Assembly (NCBI GenBank): GCA_025766275.1
Contig: JAFKAC010000011.1
Span: forward strand, 1,656,877-1,720,876
Source: Lactarius indigo
Taxonomy: Eukaryota > Basidiomycota > Agaricomycetes > Russulales > Russulaceae
Length of the DNA: 64,000 bases
Direction: 5' to 3'
Below the pieces are notes generated by a model that was given only the letters and a program-made list of their open reading frames with translations, did no database searches and was not told the DNA's origin. The position numbers were made by a program, and so were the translations under genes. How positions within the stretch are numbered: position 1 is the first letter of the stretch; every line of letters begins with the position of its first letter. Positions 41,325 through 53,600 of this stretch are shown here, piece by piece.

Positions 41325-43673
41325 GTCGTTGTTGCGGAGCGCGTGGTGGTTTGTTTGTGGTCAACGACTGGCGCGTCTCGCACGTGCGTACTTTGTACTC
41401 ATCGCCACCTTCAACACGTTCACCACCCCTCCCGCAACAGTGATGGCGCGCTACAAAGGAACGATGTATTGGAGGCAGATTATTATGGACTCGTGGATAA
41501 CTCTTGGCTATTTTCCAAACGATATACTGTACCTGCACACCTCGTCTTATAAGCGACCGAGCATAAGTCTCCACTATGCTCGCATCCGACACTTGTCTGC
41601 TACCCTGCCAATTGCACTTGACCATAATGCTTCCCCGACGAACCCCCGTTGTCGTTCTCAGAACCCACGTAATACCCCTGCGAATTTCCATGTCCAGTCC
41701 AGTTCATCGCATAGCGTATCTCCACGAAACTACAATCCAGGCCTTCAACGAAACTGGTGATCACCACTGGGGTCTTCAGTCAGGAATGGTGTTATTTCCC
41801 TCCTCATGCGCTCTCGCTTCGACACCAGTTCTTCTTGACCAGCTCGAGGGGGTTTCCGGCAATCACCAGAGTCAATGGACGGCGACGATAGCATTTGAAT
41901 CCCTGTTCGATCTCAGTCCCCTATTTCAGGGCGATCGGGAGAATAATTAAGACGAGATGCGATAGCTTTGCATTGTCCTTGCCGGTGCCGACGTATCGTG
42001 TTGCGCACCCTTGCGTTTCTAGAAAGAAAAAATAGCTTAACTCCAAAGTGAGACCTAATAACCTGTTATCGTTGACTTCGCTCATACGAGTCAAGCAGGC
42101 GGGGCGCAAGACGCTAGCGCGCTCACTCGTTGCTTTATCACGCATCGTCGGCCGATACTCACGTAACTCATGACGAGTCATAATGCGGGGGATTATTTAT
42201 TTTCTGATCCTCTCCGTGCGGGGAATATTGGCCCGAGTTTGCGTCTCCTTTGAGAACTCTGGCGCGGTAAGCGCCGAGGAACGGCCACATGACAGCCCGA
42301 TGGTACTAAATTGAAAGCTTCACTTTGCAAAGAGGACAAGACAAGAATGTGACTGTCGTGAAGAAGGTGAAGAAGTGCCGGGTCACCGCGCGGGCGTGCG
42401 AGTATAACTCTCACACTGTTGGAGCCAGACTCGAGGTTACTTCTCCATTGTTAGCTGAATATGGCCACGATCGGTCGTTTGTCATGGCGCCGCCGATCTG
42501 AGAAAAGAGAACCGAGCTCAATGATGATGGACTCCCATGGCCTAGAAGTTGTAGTTTTTTTGGCGCCAGTGCACGCCACACATTGTGAAAACCCACTCCA
42601 TACCCCGGAACACACGCTAGTCATCAATTGACGAACAAAAAAGTAATAAGGTGCGTATCGCCGGGAAAACAACTCGGTCCCGTACATCAGCAATATAACA
42701 TCATCATGATTGGGTTGATGCACCTACTGGATTTATGAACGAACCTCTGGTCGGCGGGAGAGTGGCTGGATAATCTGATCGCCGCATGATATTGGCATCA
42801 GGGTGACAGGATTGGGTCCCCGGCGGTGTGCGCCTGATCGCATCTCGTACACCGCTCAATTATCAATTTCTATTCCCCATTTTCTGTAGGGACAAGGGTG
42901 ATACGATCAGGTCGAGTTGAGATCGTTTGGGGATTTGGATTGGAACTAAACCGCGTTGCGCAAGGCCACAGACAGCATCCGTGAAATCCAGATAAAGTAA
43001 GGGGAGAGAGAGAAAAACTCACAGTCAGCAGAGGCACCAGACTGCCGTAAACGCACACTTGCGAGCACACGGTTGTATGGTGCTTTGTGCCGCAAAAGGG
43101 CAAACAAAAAGGAAGGGCCGGTGCATTCGTAACCCACTCAGGACTACACGGATCAGAACATAATCAGTTAGGGCCTCCATTGGGGGAAACGATCCATTTC
43201 CGGGGGGGGGGGGGCTCATCACAGTCATCGGAGAGTGCAGACAATGGTATGGCATGGCGTTAGATTACAGAACAATGGAGAATGTGTGTAAGTTACGTTG
43301 TCATGGAGTAGGACGTAGCGAAGAGCAGCAAGCAAGCAAAAGTCAGATGATACAGAAAAACCCATTGTGCGACAGATGGAGAAAGAGCCGGCAGGAGAAA
43401 GACGTGGTGAATGGAAACCGCCGCCAAGAACGCAGCAACAGGCTGGAACATCAGAGCGGCGGCTACGATAATAGAGCAGAGTAAGTATGTAATGGATGGA
43501 TGAATAGATTGGATTCGCCAAGGCGAACAGGACGGTTGCCGCAATGCGGCATCGCAGAATATGCTACAGGACTGATGGGTAGAATTGTGGCCTGATTTCT
43601 CCGAGCCAAGAAAAAGAGATTACCACTGCACGGCAGCTAAGTCGAGCAAAAACGGAGATCAGCCAATACGCCA
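41325..43673. other. Intergenic stretch
   Basis: No supported gene. Overlapping short frames exist on both strands (e.g. 41576-41950 plus) without recognisable motifs. A run of 13 G lies at 43202-43214. BUB3 would be expressed from a promoter just right of 41324. Confidence 0.4.
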
Positions 43674-45038
43674 TCAGCCAGAGTCCAGAGAGCAAGTAAA
43701 CTCACGAGTGTCCGTCTCGCCCTCGTCGGCGGATCGCCCGTGTACGTACCCAGGCGCAGTCATCATATCGAGGTCCCATTCGTCCTCTTTCCACGACTCG
43801 AGCGCCGTGTTGCGCGCACCCACCTCCGCCGCGAGCCGCAGCATGCCAGCGGCGTCCCCATGCGCCTCGGCCTCGCGCCACAGGCGCGCGCACGCGAACA
43901 CATCCGGTGCGCCCGCGATGACATCCTGCCACGCAAGGCGCGCACGCAGTGCAAAAGGCAGCACATGGAGCCGCGGGTCGCGCTTGCGCGCGGGGAGCTG
44001 GGCGAGCGCGGTGCGCCAGGGAGCCGGGAGCGCGATAGTTCCAAGCTGGGGCGCGGGCGACTGTGACGGGCCGAGGCCGAGCGCATTGGCGAGTTCCTGC
44101 ACTTGCATCTGGGCCTGTACCTGCGCGGGCATCTGTGCGCCGTCGAGCGCGAGGACGAGCATGGCGAGATCTGGGCATGCGGCGAGCACGCGGCGCGCGG
44201 AGGCGAGGACCTCGTCGACGATGGCGGGGGGCTGGGCAGCGCGCGTGGCGAGCGCTACGTGTGTCAGTGCGGGGAGGGAGGCGAGCGAGGACCCGCGGAA
44301 GCCAGTGAGGGTCGACGTGTATAGGTGCGTGACGTTGCGCAGGAACGGCTCGCCGAAGTGGACTGGCGCTGGCCGTCCTAGGTGGTACAGCATCAGCGTG
44401 CGCGGCTGGATCGCTCGCCGTTCGCCCCCGCTGCTGCTGCTGCCGCGCAGCCAGTGCGCGTGCGCGCCGAGGAGGGGCGCGGTGAGGGCGAGGTGTTCGA
44501 GCGAGGCGAGCGCGGGTGCCGCGCGTGCGAGCGCTACTTCGAGAGAGGGCCGTTTGGTGGGCAGGGCTAGGGCTAGTGCGTGGATAGGGATGTAGGCTAG
44601 GAGCTTCGCGTTGCTCGGGGAGGAGCAGCGATGGGACGGATGCCAGTCGGTGGAGATGGCGAAGGGTGAGACGAAGGCAGGGACCTGCGCCGCGTGGCGG
44701 AGGAACACGTTGTGGTATAGCGCTGGGAGGACCGCACGGCGGACGGCGGAGGAGACGAGGCAGAGCGCGTGGGCGTCGACGCGCGAGGCAAAGGCTACAT
44801 AGAGTAGGATCTGGGTGACGAGCTCGATGGGCAGTGTCGACCAGATGGTGGGAGAGAGCGTGGGCGGAGAAAGCTGTGGAGAGCTGTATCGATGCTGGGA
44901 CGACAGAGGGGACGAGACTTGTCGTAATGGCGACGGCGCGGGCTGCCAAGTCAGCGAGCGCGGTGTTGGTGCTGCTCGTTCTGTGTTGTTGGGAGTCGTC
45001 TCGCGATGGTCGGACGTAAACCAGTCAATGGAGATCAT
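43674..45038 (-). CDS. F-box-like protein, about 454 aa
   Basis: ATG 45038-45036 gives MISIDWFTSDH. A Ser/Pro-rich N-terminal tail precedes an F-box-like motif near residue 65-110 (LPIELVTQILLYVAFASRVD, ALCLVSSAVRRAVLPALYHN). Leu/Ala-rich repeats follow (LASLEHLALTAPLLGAH, LASLPALTHVALATR, CPDLAMLVLALDG). Such basidiomycete proteins are thought to be SCF ubiquitin-ligase adaptors whose C-terminal part binds targets; here that is inference. The last codons TREFTCSLDSG contain a good donor (GTGAGTTT at about 43700), so the real C-terminus may continue in a further exon. The region is very GC-rich, which leaves long open shadows in other frames. Confidence 0.78.
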   Translation of the reverse strand: MISIDWFTSDHRETTPNNTERAAPTPRSLTWQPAPSPLRQVSSPLSSQHRYSSPQLSPPTLSPTIWSTLPIELVTQILLYVAFASRVDAHALCLVSSAVRRAVLPALYHNVFLRHAAQVPAFVSPFAISTDWHPSHRCSSPSNAKLLAYIPIHALALALPTKRPSLEVALARAAPALASLEHLALTAPLLGAHAHWLRGSSSSGGERRAIQPRTLMLYHLGRPAPVHFGEPFLRNVTHLYTSTLTGFRGSSLASLPALTHVALATRAAQPPAIVDEVLASARRVLAACPDLAMLVLALDGAQMPAQVQAQMQVQELANALGLGPSQSPAPQLGTIALPAPWRTALAQLPARKRDPRLHVLPFALRARLAWQDVIAGAPDVFACARLWREAEAHGDAAGMLRLAAEVGARNTALESWKEDEWDLDMMTAPGYVHGRSADEGETDTREFTCSLDSG

Positions 45039-45995
45039 GGTTCTATGGCAAGGAGGATGGGCAGGCAAAACTAGGCACGGCGTCTGAGGTGATGGCCCGG
45101 ATCCACGAGGTCCGACTCGAGGCTGCGGGGTGCAGTAATAGTACGGAGTACAGTACTGTATTGCCTGATTTCGTCCGATAACAGGTTGGGGCCTAGGAAA
45201 TCCTGGGTCGACGATTCCCAGTAAAGTATATGTATTATTACCCTGGTTGATTGTCAGTAGTCAGTTGGTGTGTATCTGTCCTTGTCTCTAGCCAGGGTTC
45301 TAAGGTCGCTGGTAACAATGCCATGGCAAACACGTGATTATCTCAATGTTTCAACCGCTTTGCTACTCCACTCCACTCGGACAATGACAACAACCAAGCT
45401 ATGTATATCCGGGTGTTCAATCATGTTTTTCATTTTTCAACAACGCTCCGGTGAAATACTGCAGCGGTAACAAGACGATGGGAGAGGAAAGTTATGTGAA
45501 TGATAAAACAAGGTTAGAGAAAGGGGTGGGGGTAGTTGAAGGAGTGCAAGCGTCATACGTATCGGTCATTCCAGGGTATCCAGGTAGGCGCGTGTTGGGG
45601 GTAAAGGTAGCCCAGGGGTTTAGGTGAGTACAGAAACGTGAAGGTATAGCGCATAGACAAACGGCGTGGAGGACTGGGATGGTAGTGATGGATACAGCGG
45701 GGGCAGAACCGCGCGCATGACAAAAAAAACAATACAAGCAATATACAACATGAAATATACCAAGATTGTCCTGAAGACGACGCGACCCGGAGAAAAGAAG
45801 GGTGGGGGCAAAAAGAAAAGTACAGGACGTGTTGGAGACTCCAGGTGTGTTGATACAAACAAACAAACAAAAAGGAAAGCATCCGTACAGCATTGAGGAG
45901 TGGTGGGCATTTATCATTGGTCGCGTGGGATTGGGCATCATCTGCGTTGGCGGCCGCCGGGGCCGTTGCACACAACGTGAAGAGGGTAGTCTTGA
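45039..45995. other. Intergenic stretch
   Basis: Nothing coding was recognised. It contains the presumed 3' untranslated region of the HMG gene to the right and GTAC-rich palindromic words (AGTACAGTACTG near 45144). Confidence 0.4.
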
Positions 45996-47676
45996 TCAGA
46001 AGCCGGCGTCCACGAGCTCGGGCACATCATTGAACGTAAACACAGGTGCGTACGCGCCTCTGCCCTCCTGCTCACAGGACTGCGGGCTGAGGAAATCGTG
46101 ATGCGCGCATGGCTGGTCCGCGATGTGCGTCGCTGCGCCGTCAAACTTGGGGACTTCGATGGAGATCGGCGGGATCATGTTGATATCAAAGTCCTCGTTG
46201 AACATCGGCGCACCCCCGTTGACCCAGAGGTCCGGTGCTGTCGCCCACGAATATGGCTGGTACTCGAGCGAGAGTGGAAGCTGTGGTGCCGCATCAAACA
46301 TAGGCAGCGTCGTCTGCGCCTGCCAAGCGTCCACACCAACGTGCAGCGTCTCGAGTGCAGTTGGCGTGTACGGAGAAGTGTGTGGCGAGGAAGGACCGGA
46401 CGAGCTGGTGTACGAGGCAGACGAAGGCGACTTGAAGAGAGCATCCCCACCGCAAGGAATGGTGAGTGGGTCGAGCGACGGCATGTCGAACATGTTTACA
46501 TATACTTCGTTGCAGGCTCCACCTTCGGGCGCCCATCCCTGATGTTGGGTGAAGGTGGGCAAGAGGGCGCCATTGGGCGGGACGTAGTCGTAACTTATGC
46601 CTGCGGGCGAGAGATGGGCGGAGGCATCAGCGGGCGAGCAGGTGCGTGATATCATCAGGGGGATCATCGAGGGCGTGGTAGGCGTCGAGGGCATGGGCAC
46701 CATCGGGATGCGGATGGTCTGCTGATATGCCGGGGGAGGCGTGGGGGCAGAAATGGCGCGTCGTCCGACGCGTGGCTGAACAGCGGGGACAGGCATCACG
46801 AACGAGAGGCCCTCGGAATCAGTCTCCGGCTCTTCAGCACCACGTGCCTTTCCTTTGCCATTGGAAGCGGCCTTTTTGCCCTTGACGCGCTGAGGACGGT
46901 AAACGTAGTTGGGATACAGGGCTTCATGTTCTTTCTGAAATCACGTGACGTGGTTAAGTTGGAATGTCGAAAGTGGAACAAAGGGGACTACATAGGTGCG
47001 CACCTTCTTTTCCTTTGCAAGATCCTCCCAGTACTGACGTTCCTCAGCTGTGAGACCTTTCCACTGTTGACTGATCGTTTTAGATAAATCCGCCTGACGC
47101 TGCTTCTTGGTCGGCGGAGCGGGCCCATCGCCCTCGCCCGCATCTCCAGCGCCCAGCGCCAGATTGCGATCCTCGCAGCATTTACGGCGGAACAAAATAA
47201 ACGCGTTTTCGGGACGCTTGATGTAGTCCTCATCACCCTTCTTTGGTCGACGCTCATTGATGTCGGAGACGGTGGAACGTCTGCGACGATGAGACGAGGG
47301 CGTGGCAGGTACGTCGGTGGTGAGGGTGCCAGCCGTCGACAAGGAGAGAGAGGACATTGACGAGATCGAGGAGGACGGGGTGTGGGTCTTGTTGGAAGGA
47401 GGAGGGGTAGAGAACGTGAGCGGTCTGAGATCAGGCTCAAACGGTGAGTTGGACGGTGAAGGTGAAGGAGTGTGGACGTTCATGGGAAACGTAAAGGCGC
47501 GCGGCGTCGGAGAGATGACATTCAGCATGGGGTTGGTAATGGGCTCGGGCTCAGCCACGGCCACTTCGAGAGCTGGAAAGGGCAAGGCGAAGCGGGTCGG
47601 ACGAAAGGGGGGCGAGAAGAAAAACAATGGTAGACTCACGGTGTACAAGAGAATCGCGCGTGCGGATAGCGGGCAT
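45996..47676 (-). CDS. HMG-box transcription factor 1
   Basis: A sequence-specific HMG-box protein of the fungal MATA_HMG group, which includes mating and development regulators. Exon 1 is short (ATG 47676, MPAIRTRDSLVH). Exon 2 has a Pro/Ser-rich stretch, then the box: YIKRPENAFILFRRKCCEDR, an insert rich in Gly/Ala/Pro, KKQRQADLSKTISQQWKGL and AEERQYWEDLAKEKK. An intron follows with donor GTGCGC (about 46995) and acceptor TTTCAG (about 46935). The last exon starts EHEALYPNYVYRPQRVKGKK, whose YPNYVYRP is the usual end of this box. A long Pro/Ser/Thr-rich tail carries acidic patches suitable for activation. About 520 aa. The insert between the first two box helices is unusually long. Confidence 0.88.
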
Positions 47677-50600
47677 GATGAAGATAATTGGAATGCGCGA
47701 GGGGGACAATTGAGGAATGGGAGAGAAATTGATTGTGAGTGAGATTTGAAGATGATAAAAGGCAAAGATTTGCGTCAGGCCGAAAACGGGCTCACAATAC
47801 TCCCGCTGAGAGTGTAGCAGCAGCAGGAGGGAGAAAAGGGTCGTTGCTCAAGGGAGTTCGTAGAGATCACTCGGGTGTCTTTTGTCCTGTTGGGATGAGC
47901 GTAAAAACAATTGTGAGCGGCGGCAACCGAAGACAATTAGCAGCGTGCTAGTCTTTATACTCTGTGTTCCCCCGAAGGAGCCGTACCGTAATAGCGAGAT
48001 CTCTACAGACGCCTGGGTCGACCCCGATTTGGATCGTCGAGGGACACAATGCATAAAAGGTAATTTTGGTCTCCATTATATGTCCAAATACAAACAAATA
48101 ATGTCAGCCACTGCCGCCTTGTTATTGTCTTTTGCAAGAATATTCCAACTTATCTCCTTCCTTGACTCTTCCATTTCCCATCCCTTGAGCCCATGAGTGC
48201 CTTCATTTTCATTATTATATTATTTTTCCCTCATGACTCGTAACTTTCTCGAGCCTATCTCCTGGAACGACTCCGAGTTTCCGAGTCTGGCCACCTTTTT
48301 TCTTTTTGCCGCCGTGTCTGATAACTATCTTATAATATTCTTACAGTCACGTCACACCCGTTCCTGCTCCCAGGCGCCACTCCACTTACCGAACATCCGG
48401 GCACAGCCATCCCCCCCCCAAATCGTTTTTCCGTGTCCCCTCCCTCCCTCGTTCTCCCTCGCATTTTTTCTGTGATATTATCAGTCGTCTTGATACGCAA
48501 GCCTAGCGTAGCGGGGACAGTATAGGTGGATGGCAATAAACTAGGAAAAAAAATCGATCGCTTGTCTTTTTTCGGACCATGTTTTTCCCCACGTTCCTTC
48601 ATTTACGTGCACTAGCGGCGCACGCGGACGCGCCAGTTCCCGTTCCCGTGTTTCCCTCCCACCTTTGCCCCATGCCCTGCTGACGCACCCGCTGTCAGTA
48701 ATTCCCGGAAATCAGCCAAATATCGCCGTATATTTTTTGCGCTCGTGACACGGGGATATCGAGCGTCGGTGGGGGGGGCACAGCAAGACCTGTTCCTGGT
48801 CTTGTCCCATCTAACCTCGAGTATTCCGACGACCGCGCACGACCACCACACACAGTTACGCTTGCTTGCTCGGACCATTCAGAGACACAGAAAGGGAAGA
48901 CAAGACCAATGCTGAAATCGGATGCTGACGCAAAAGTGAAACCGCCCTCCCGTGTCGTCTTGTCTCACTCTTGCTTTGACCTCCAGGAACTATCGGGAGG
49001 GGGGTATCGATTCGCATTCACCCCGCGGTGCCCGCGATCAGTCCTTTCCCTTTTTTGCTCCCGCTAACTCTCTTTTTTTCTGGTTGCTCAGCTTACCCGA
49101 CGTGCACTGCCACTACCACTCCTGGCGAGGGCCCATTTCTTTTGTTATCTGCACCACCACCACCGGTGCTTGGGCCCGAGCACGTTCTGTTGAGGGGAAC
49201 GTGCAACGGCCGGTCGCCTTGGATACGAAAGTATACCCCGAAGGGGCGGAAACAAAAACGTTGGCATACATACGACGACATCGATTAAGCTTGCTTCCAC
49301 TCTCCGAATCATTCCACTGTATCCTTTCAGGAAACGAAACGTCTAACCTTCTTGGCGTAGTATGCACGGGACAGCAGTCTATGGCATTCGCTCTCGATCG
49401 GTCTCTTTCTCTCCACAAAACCGTGCTATCTGACCACCCCTCGCTCTCGTCACAATCTCGACCCGTGGCGCTGCGACCTTTCCATACATCGAACATCCCA
49501 TCGTACACCGTCGTCGAATATGGTCAGTGGTCCGGTGTCATCGTCGTTACACGTGTGACGCTCGAGCTCGAATTGGCCTAGTCTGTCTCGAGTACCTGCA
49601 AGAACTGGCGCCCTACAACACCGATGTCCATGAATAGTCTACGCGTACGTACCTCTCCCTCCTTCGGACACCCGGCTCCCCTTCGCCGTGGCGTATCAGG
49701 TTTGGGCCACCCTGGTCGAGTGGTTCTGGAAGATGATGCGATGACGAAGCACGCGTACTTCTCGTATCTGGAGGACACCGCCATTTGCTCTGGGGTTGTG
49801 CCCTCGTCGCCTGACTGGATATCTTTGACACAACGGCGACATTTTTCTGATCCGTCGTTGCAGACGCGAACTTTGTACGCCTCCAAGTACACAAACATAT
49901 ACTTGTTTGTGTGCTTCTGGCTGGGCTTCTCGGGCACGGTGAGCATTACGCTCTCTCTCGAGCCGACAAGGATGGGGGGGCGTTTTGTGATGGGGAGATC
50001 CGAAATCTCAAACAAGTTCTAGATCTGATCTTATCAGGGGACTGAGATTCCGGGTAGCTCTTGCCGTGAGCCGGCTGGTTGGCCGCCGCGAGTCGAACAA
50101 TACCATTGTTCAAATGAGCAAATTGTCACTTTTTACCCCAAGGAGGGAGCCCGGAAGGGAAGGTAGATCACAGTCAGCCCTCACATTCACACACGCGAGG
50201 GGGGGGGGAGGGCGCGGAGCCGTGCAGAGCTGCGGGTTCCGTGAACGACTCGTGTGTGTGCGGATTGTTCGCGCGTGGGCAATCTCGGCGGTCCAACGGG
50301 TTAAAAAAGAATTCCCCCAGCCCACGAGCCAGCAGCGATTTGTATGAGAGTTCTAACCCGCGGTTTAAGCGCCGATGGTACCTTTTCGCCCGTCCCACGC
50401 ACACGGAGATTCGGCGTAGAATATTGGGTGCGTCTTCGTCCAGAACCCTTTCTGGCGCCTGGGGGCATGTGTGTGTAAAAAAAGGGGGGACCCCCCGAAC
50501 TGACTAGGTTTTCCTTCCCCCCTCCCCACCCCTCCCACCTCCCCATCTCGTGCGATTACCCTTTACTGTACACCCGGACATGACGGGGCGAAGCCCCGCC

Positions 50601-53600
50601 GCGGACGTAAACCCGAGCTTCCTGATCACGGGGGCACACCTTCTATTTTGATTCCGGACAGATGAGTCAGGCGCCGGTTCCTACCGTCCAAAAGGATGCA
50701 ATTCGCATCATATTTTTATGGATAAATGTGCTGTATGTATTGAACCCTGGAATATATTATGTGTGAGTCTATATATTCATTTTGTTTTTGAAGCCCTGCT
50801 CGGGTGTGGCACAGTGGCGCGTAGCGGCACTGATAGAGCCTTTATTCACCGACGAAGAAGAAAGGAACAGTTGACAGCACGGATCGGAATGACACAAAGG
50901 GCGCGTAAGAGATACGATACCAACGAGCGCGCGCAACAAAAAGTCCCCACACTCCCTGGCAGCTCTCGAGAAGCCCAGCCGAGCCGCGGGGAAACCATAT
51001 CCGCATAAGGCAAAAACGCAGGCATCATTTCCGGCCCCAAGTCGACAGGGTCGTCGCTATCGCTGTAAGGTAAAGCACGTACAGTATTACAAAGCGCGCG
51101 TGCGATGGGCGCATAGCCGCCCTACATCCCCACCCACCACCATTATATTATTATGGCTGGCACTGACCGCCGCCGACGCCGCCGCTGCGGGGACTTTGGT
51201 CCGAGTTGCGAGAGAGAGGTGTATATATGGTTGCGCGGCGCAATCAATGGCTTGACATTTACAATACTGTATGGACGAGGGAAATGCGTGGGTGAGGTAC
51301 GTGCTCTGGGCCTGGCAGGCAGGCAGCGGCCTGCTGGCACAGATCTAGAGCCAGACAAGTCCCCTGACGTCCGATTATGGGCCCCGTCGGGCCCTCTACG
51401 AAAATCAAAGCGGGCATTGCGCATAATCGGGTTTTTTCTTTTCTATTTTCTCGTCTTGGCAGGACGAATCCATTGGGGAAGGGGCGTGGACATGCGTTTG
51501 GCATCCCCTTTTTGCCTTTTTTTTTTTTGTTAATTCTTTTTCCCAGATTTAAATTCATGTGCCATGACTCGGGTGGGGGCACGGTATGGTATGAATATAT
51601 AGATAGATAGATTGTACATACCGGTAGAGTTCATTCTGAAACTGAAAAAAAGTCTGAAACCGACTTGACTCTCGTGCGAGTGTGGCGCGTGAGAGCAGAC
51701 AAAGGCCGCGGCGGAAATCAAGTGAAAAAATCGACTGGAAGCTTGATTGATTGGAGGCGCAAGTTATGCACTTACTCAAGGGGGATCGCGATGCAGTTAC
51801 TAAGGAAGCGGCGGGGGAGAAACTACGAGTCAATGTGCGGGATAAGTTTTTGATGCAATTGATTGATGGAGATATGAGTTTCAGCAAGGGCAAAGCGAAA
51901 GCGAAAGGTCGGGAGTCGGTCGGCGGGGAGAGAAAGAGATTACAGTAACTTACCCGCGGCGCTACAACTGGCGGGTGGGAAAACGAAAGCGAGCTTTACG
52001 TTGGTTTAAAGTTTTGCGCGTGGCAGCCACGTGCCCGGAATTAACGTTAGGGCAGGGCAGACCCCTGCAGACATGAGCTTATTTCTAGGGCATTTTCTTT
52101 CTTTTTTTTTTTTGTATTTTTTTTTTTTTTCCGTCTTCTCTTCTCCATCCCCCCTTGCTCCTCGGCCTTTATATGCGGCATTCTGCATCTAGAATTTCTG
52201 TGACCTCCGAGACTGCGGGGGGGGTAGAAAGTGGCCGTCCGACGTCTCAAGAAGCGATTTGCGAACCCTGTTGAAGTAGGTTTTTTCGTTAATTGTCCTT
52301 GGCTTTGTCCCTCTCCCCCCTCCCCAAAGCGCAAATTCGAGTTCTGTCATTGTAGCGGGTCTGTTGGGGGGAAATCATGATGTCGAATGTAAACGCTCAG
52401 GGGTTTTTAGATCAACTGAAAAAGGAAGTCGTACGCTGTATGTATGTACGTCGTCCATCCGGTCTCCATTCGATGCAATAACACCAAATGGGTACATTCA
52501 GTCGTGCGTTGACATAATGTATCTCCTACTTACCATAAGAAAACGAGAGGAAAATTCTTCTTGATGTCGTGGTGAGATGAGATGTATACACACATGTAAC
52601 CTACAAATTCCAGGATGAGAATGAAGGCAATCGATGATCCGACCCTGGGCGAAGATTGGACGCGACGTGTCCCAGTCATCATCGTCGTCATTGTTCGACG
52701 GGGCCGGAGGACGCTCATCATTTGCTCGTGCGCATTCCCGCCGCATCGCTGCATTGTTGCGCCATTACGCTTCTGTCCTCATTCTGTAACCACATTTCAT
52801 GGCGAGTCACTCGGACACTTGCTTGGACGTGTTATAGATGAACGAATAAATGGGCGCGCGATCGAAATAGAAACACCCATCCAGCGGAGATGAACGGTGC
52901 TCCACACTACTACAGTCCAGTAAGTTAAGTTATACGTGCCAATGGATGGGCGGAGTCAGCCGGACAGCTGAACAGCACCGACCTTTCGTTCACCGTGCCG
53001 CCACCTTCCAATTCCGGTTCCACCCGATCTGGTGTCGTTATCGTTTCATCAGTAACTTGTATCAGTGCCCGCATTCTCCCGCACCCACAATTCGAGGTCG
53101 TACGATGGCGACATTGCGTGCATCGCAGTGCCGCCGGAGCCGACGTGCATATCGTTGTTGTTTCATGCAGGTGATGCACGTTCTGCTATAGCAGTTGGCA
53201 GCTCGAGTCCATTATCAGACGACAGTGGGTGTTGCTTCGATTCGATTTGATTCAGATTTTTTTTGTTTTTTTGAAATCCATTTACGGTACCTGTTAATTC
53301 GACGCGATAATCGAGGCGATAATACACTGTATATGATTTTACTGCGTATGGGACCACTGAGAAAATTAGTGTTTACGTTCCGCGTATTGCTCTTTCCGAG
53401 ACAAATTCCCATGGAGCGAGTGGCGGAGGGGTTTAGTCGGGATTTATACCGCCGCCGGCAGGTAGGGCACGGCCGTCACCGAGTCGGGATGGGACGCACA
53501 CAGGCACGCGGACGGGCGGAACGGGTTGATCTTGAACTCGAAGCTTTCTGGTTGTTTTGAATTTCGGACCTTGTGAAAGGTAAAGGCAAAGCAACACGCG

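Noticed and set aside
41576..41950. 124-codon plus-strand frame upstream of BUB3
   Set aside because: No motif, no splice partners and overlapping frames on both strands.
43202..43214. Run of 13 G
   Set aside because: Probably a simple homopolymer, not a four-tract G-quadruplex with loops; length may also be a sequencing artefact.
43585..44595. 336-codon plus-strand frame opposite the F-box-like gene
   Set aside because: Low-complexity Arg/Ala/Ser composition typical of an antisense GC-rich shadow; no motif.
43702..44949. 415-codon minus-strand frame rich in Arg/Ala/Pro
   Set aside because: It is an out-of-frame shadow of the F-box-like gene in very GC-rich DNA; the 464-codon frame has the F-box motif.
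48952..49581. 209-codon plus-strand frame
   Set aside because: No recognisable domain or protein-like composition, and it sits alone in a gene-poor stretch; not enough to call a gene.
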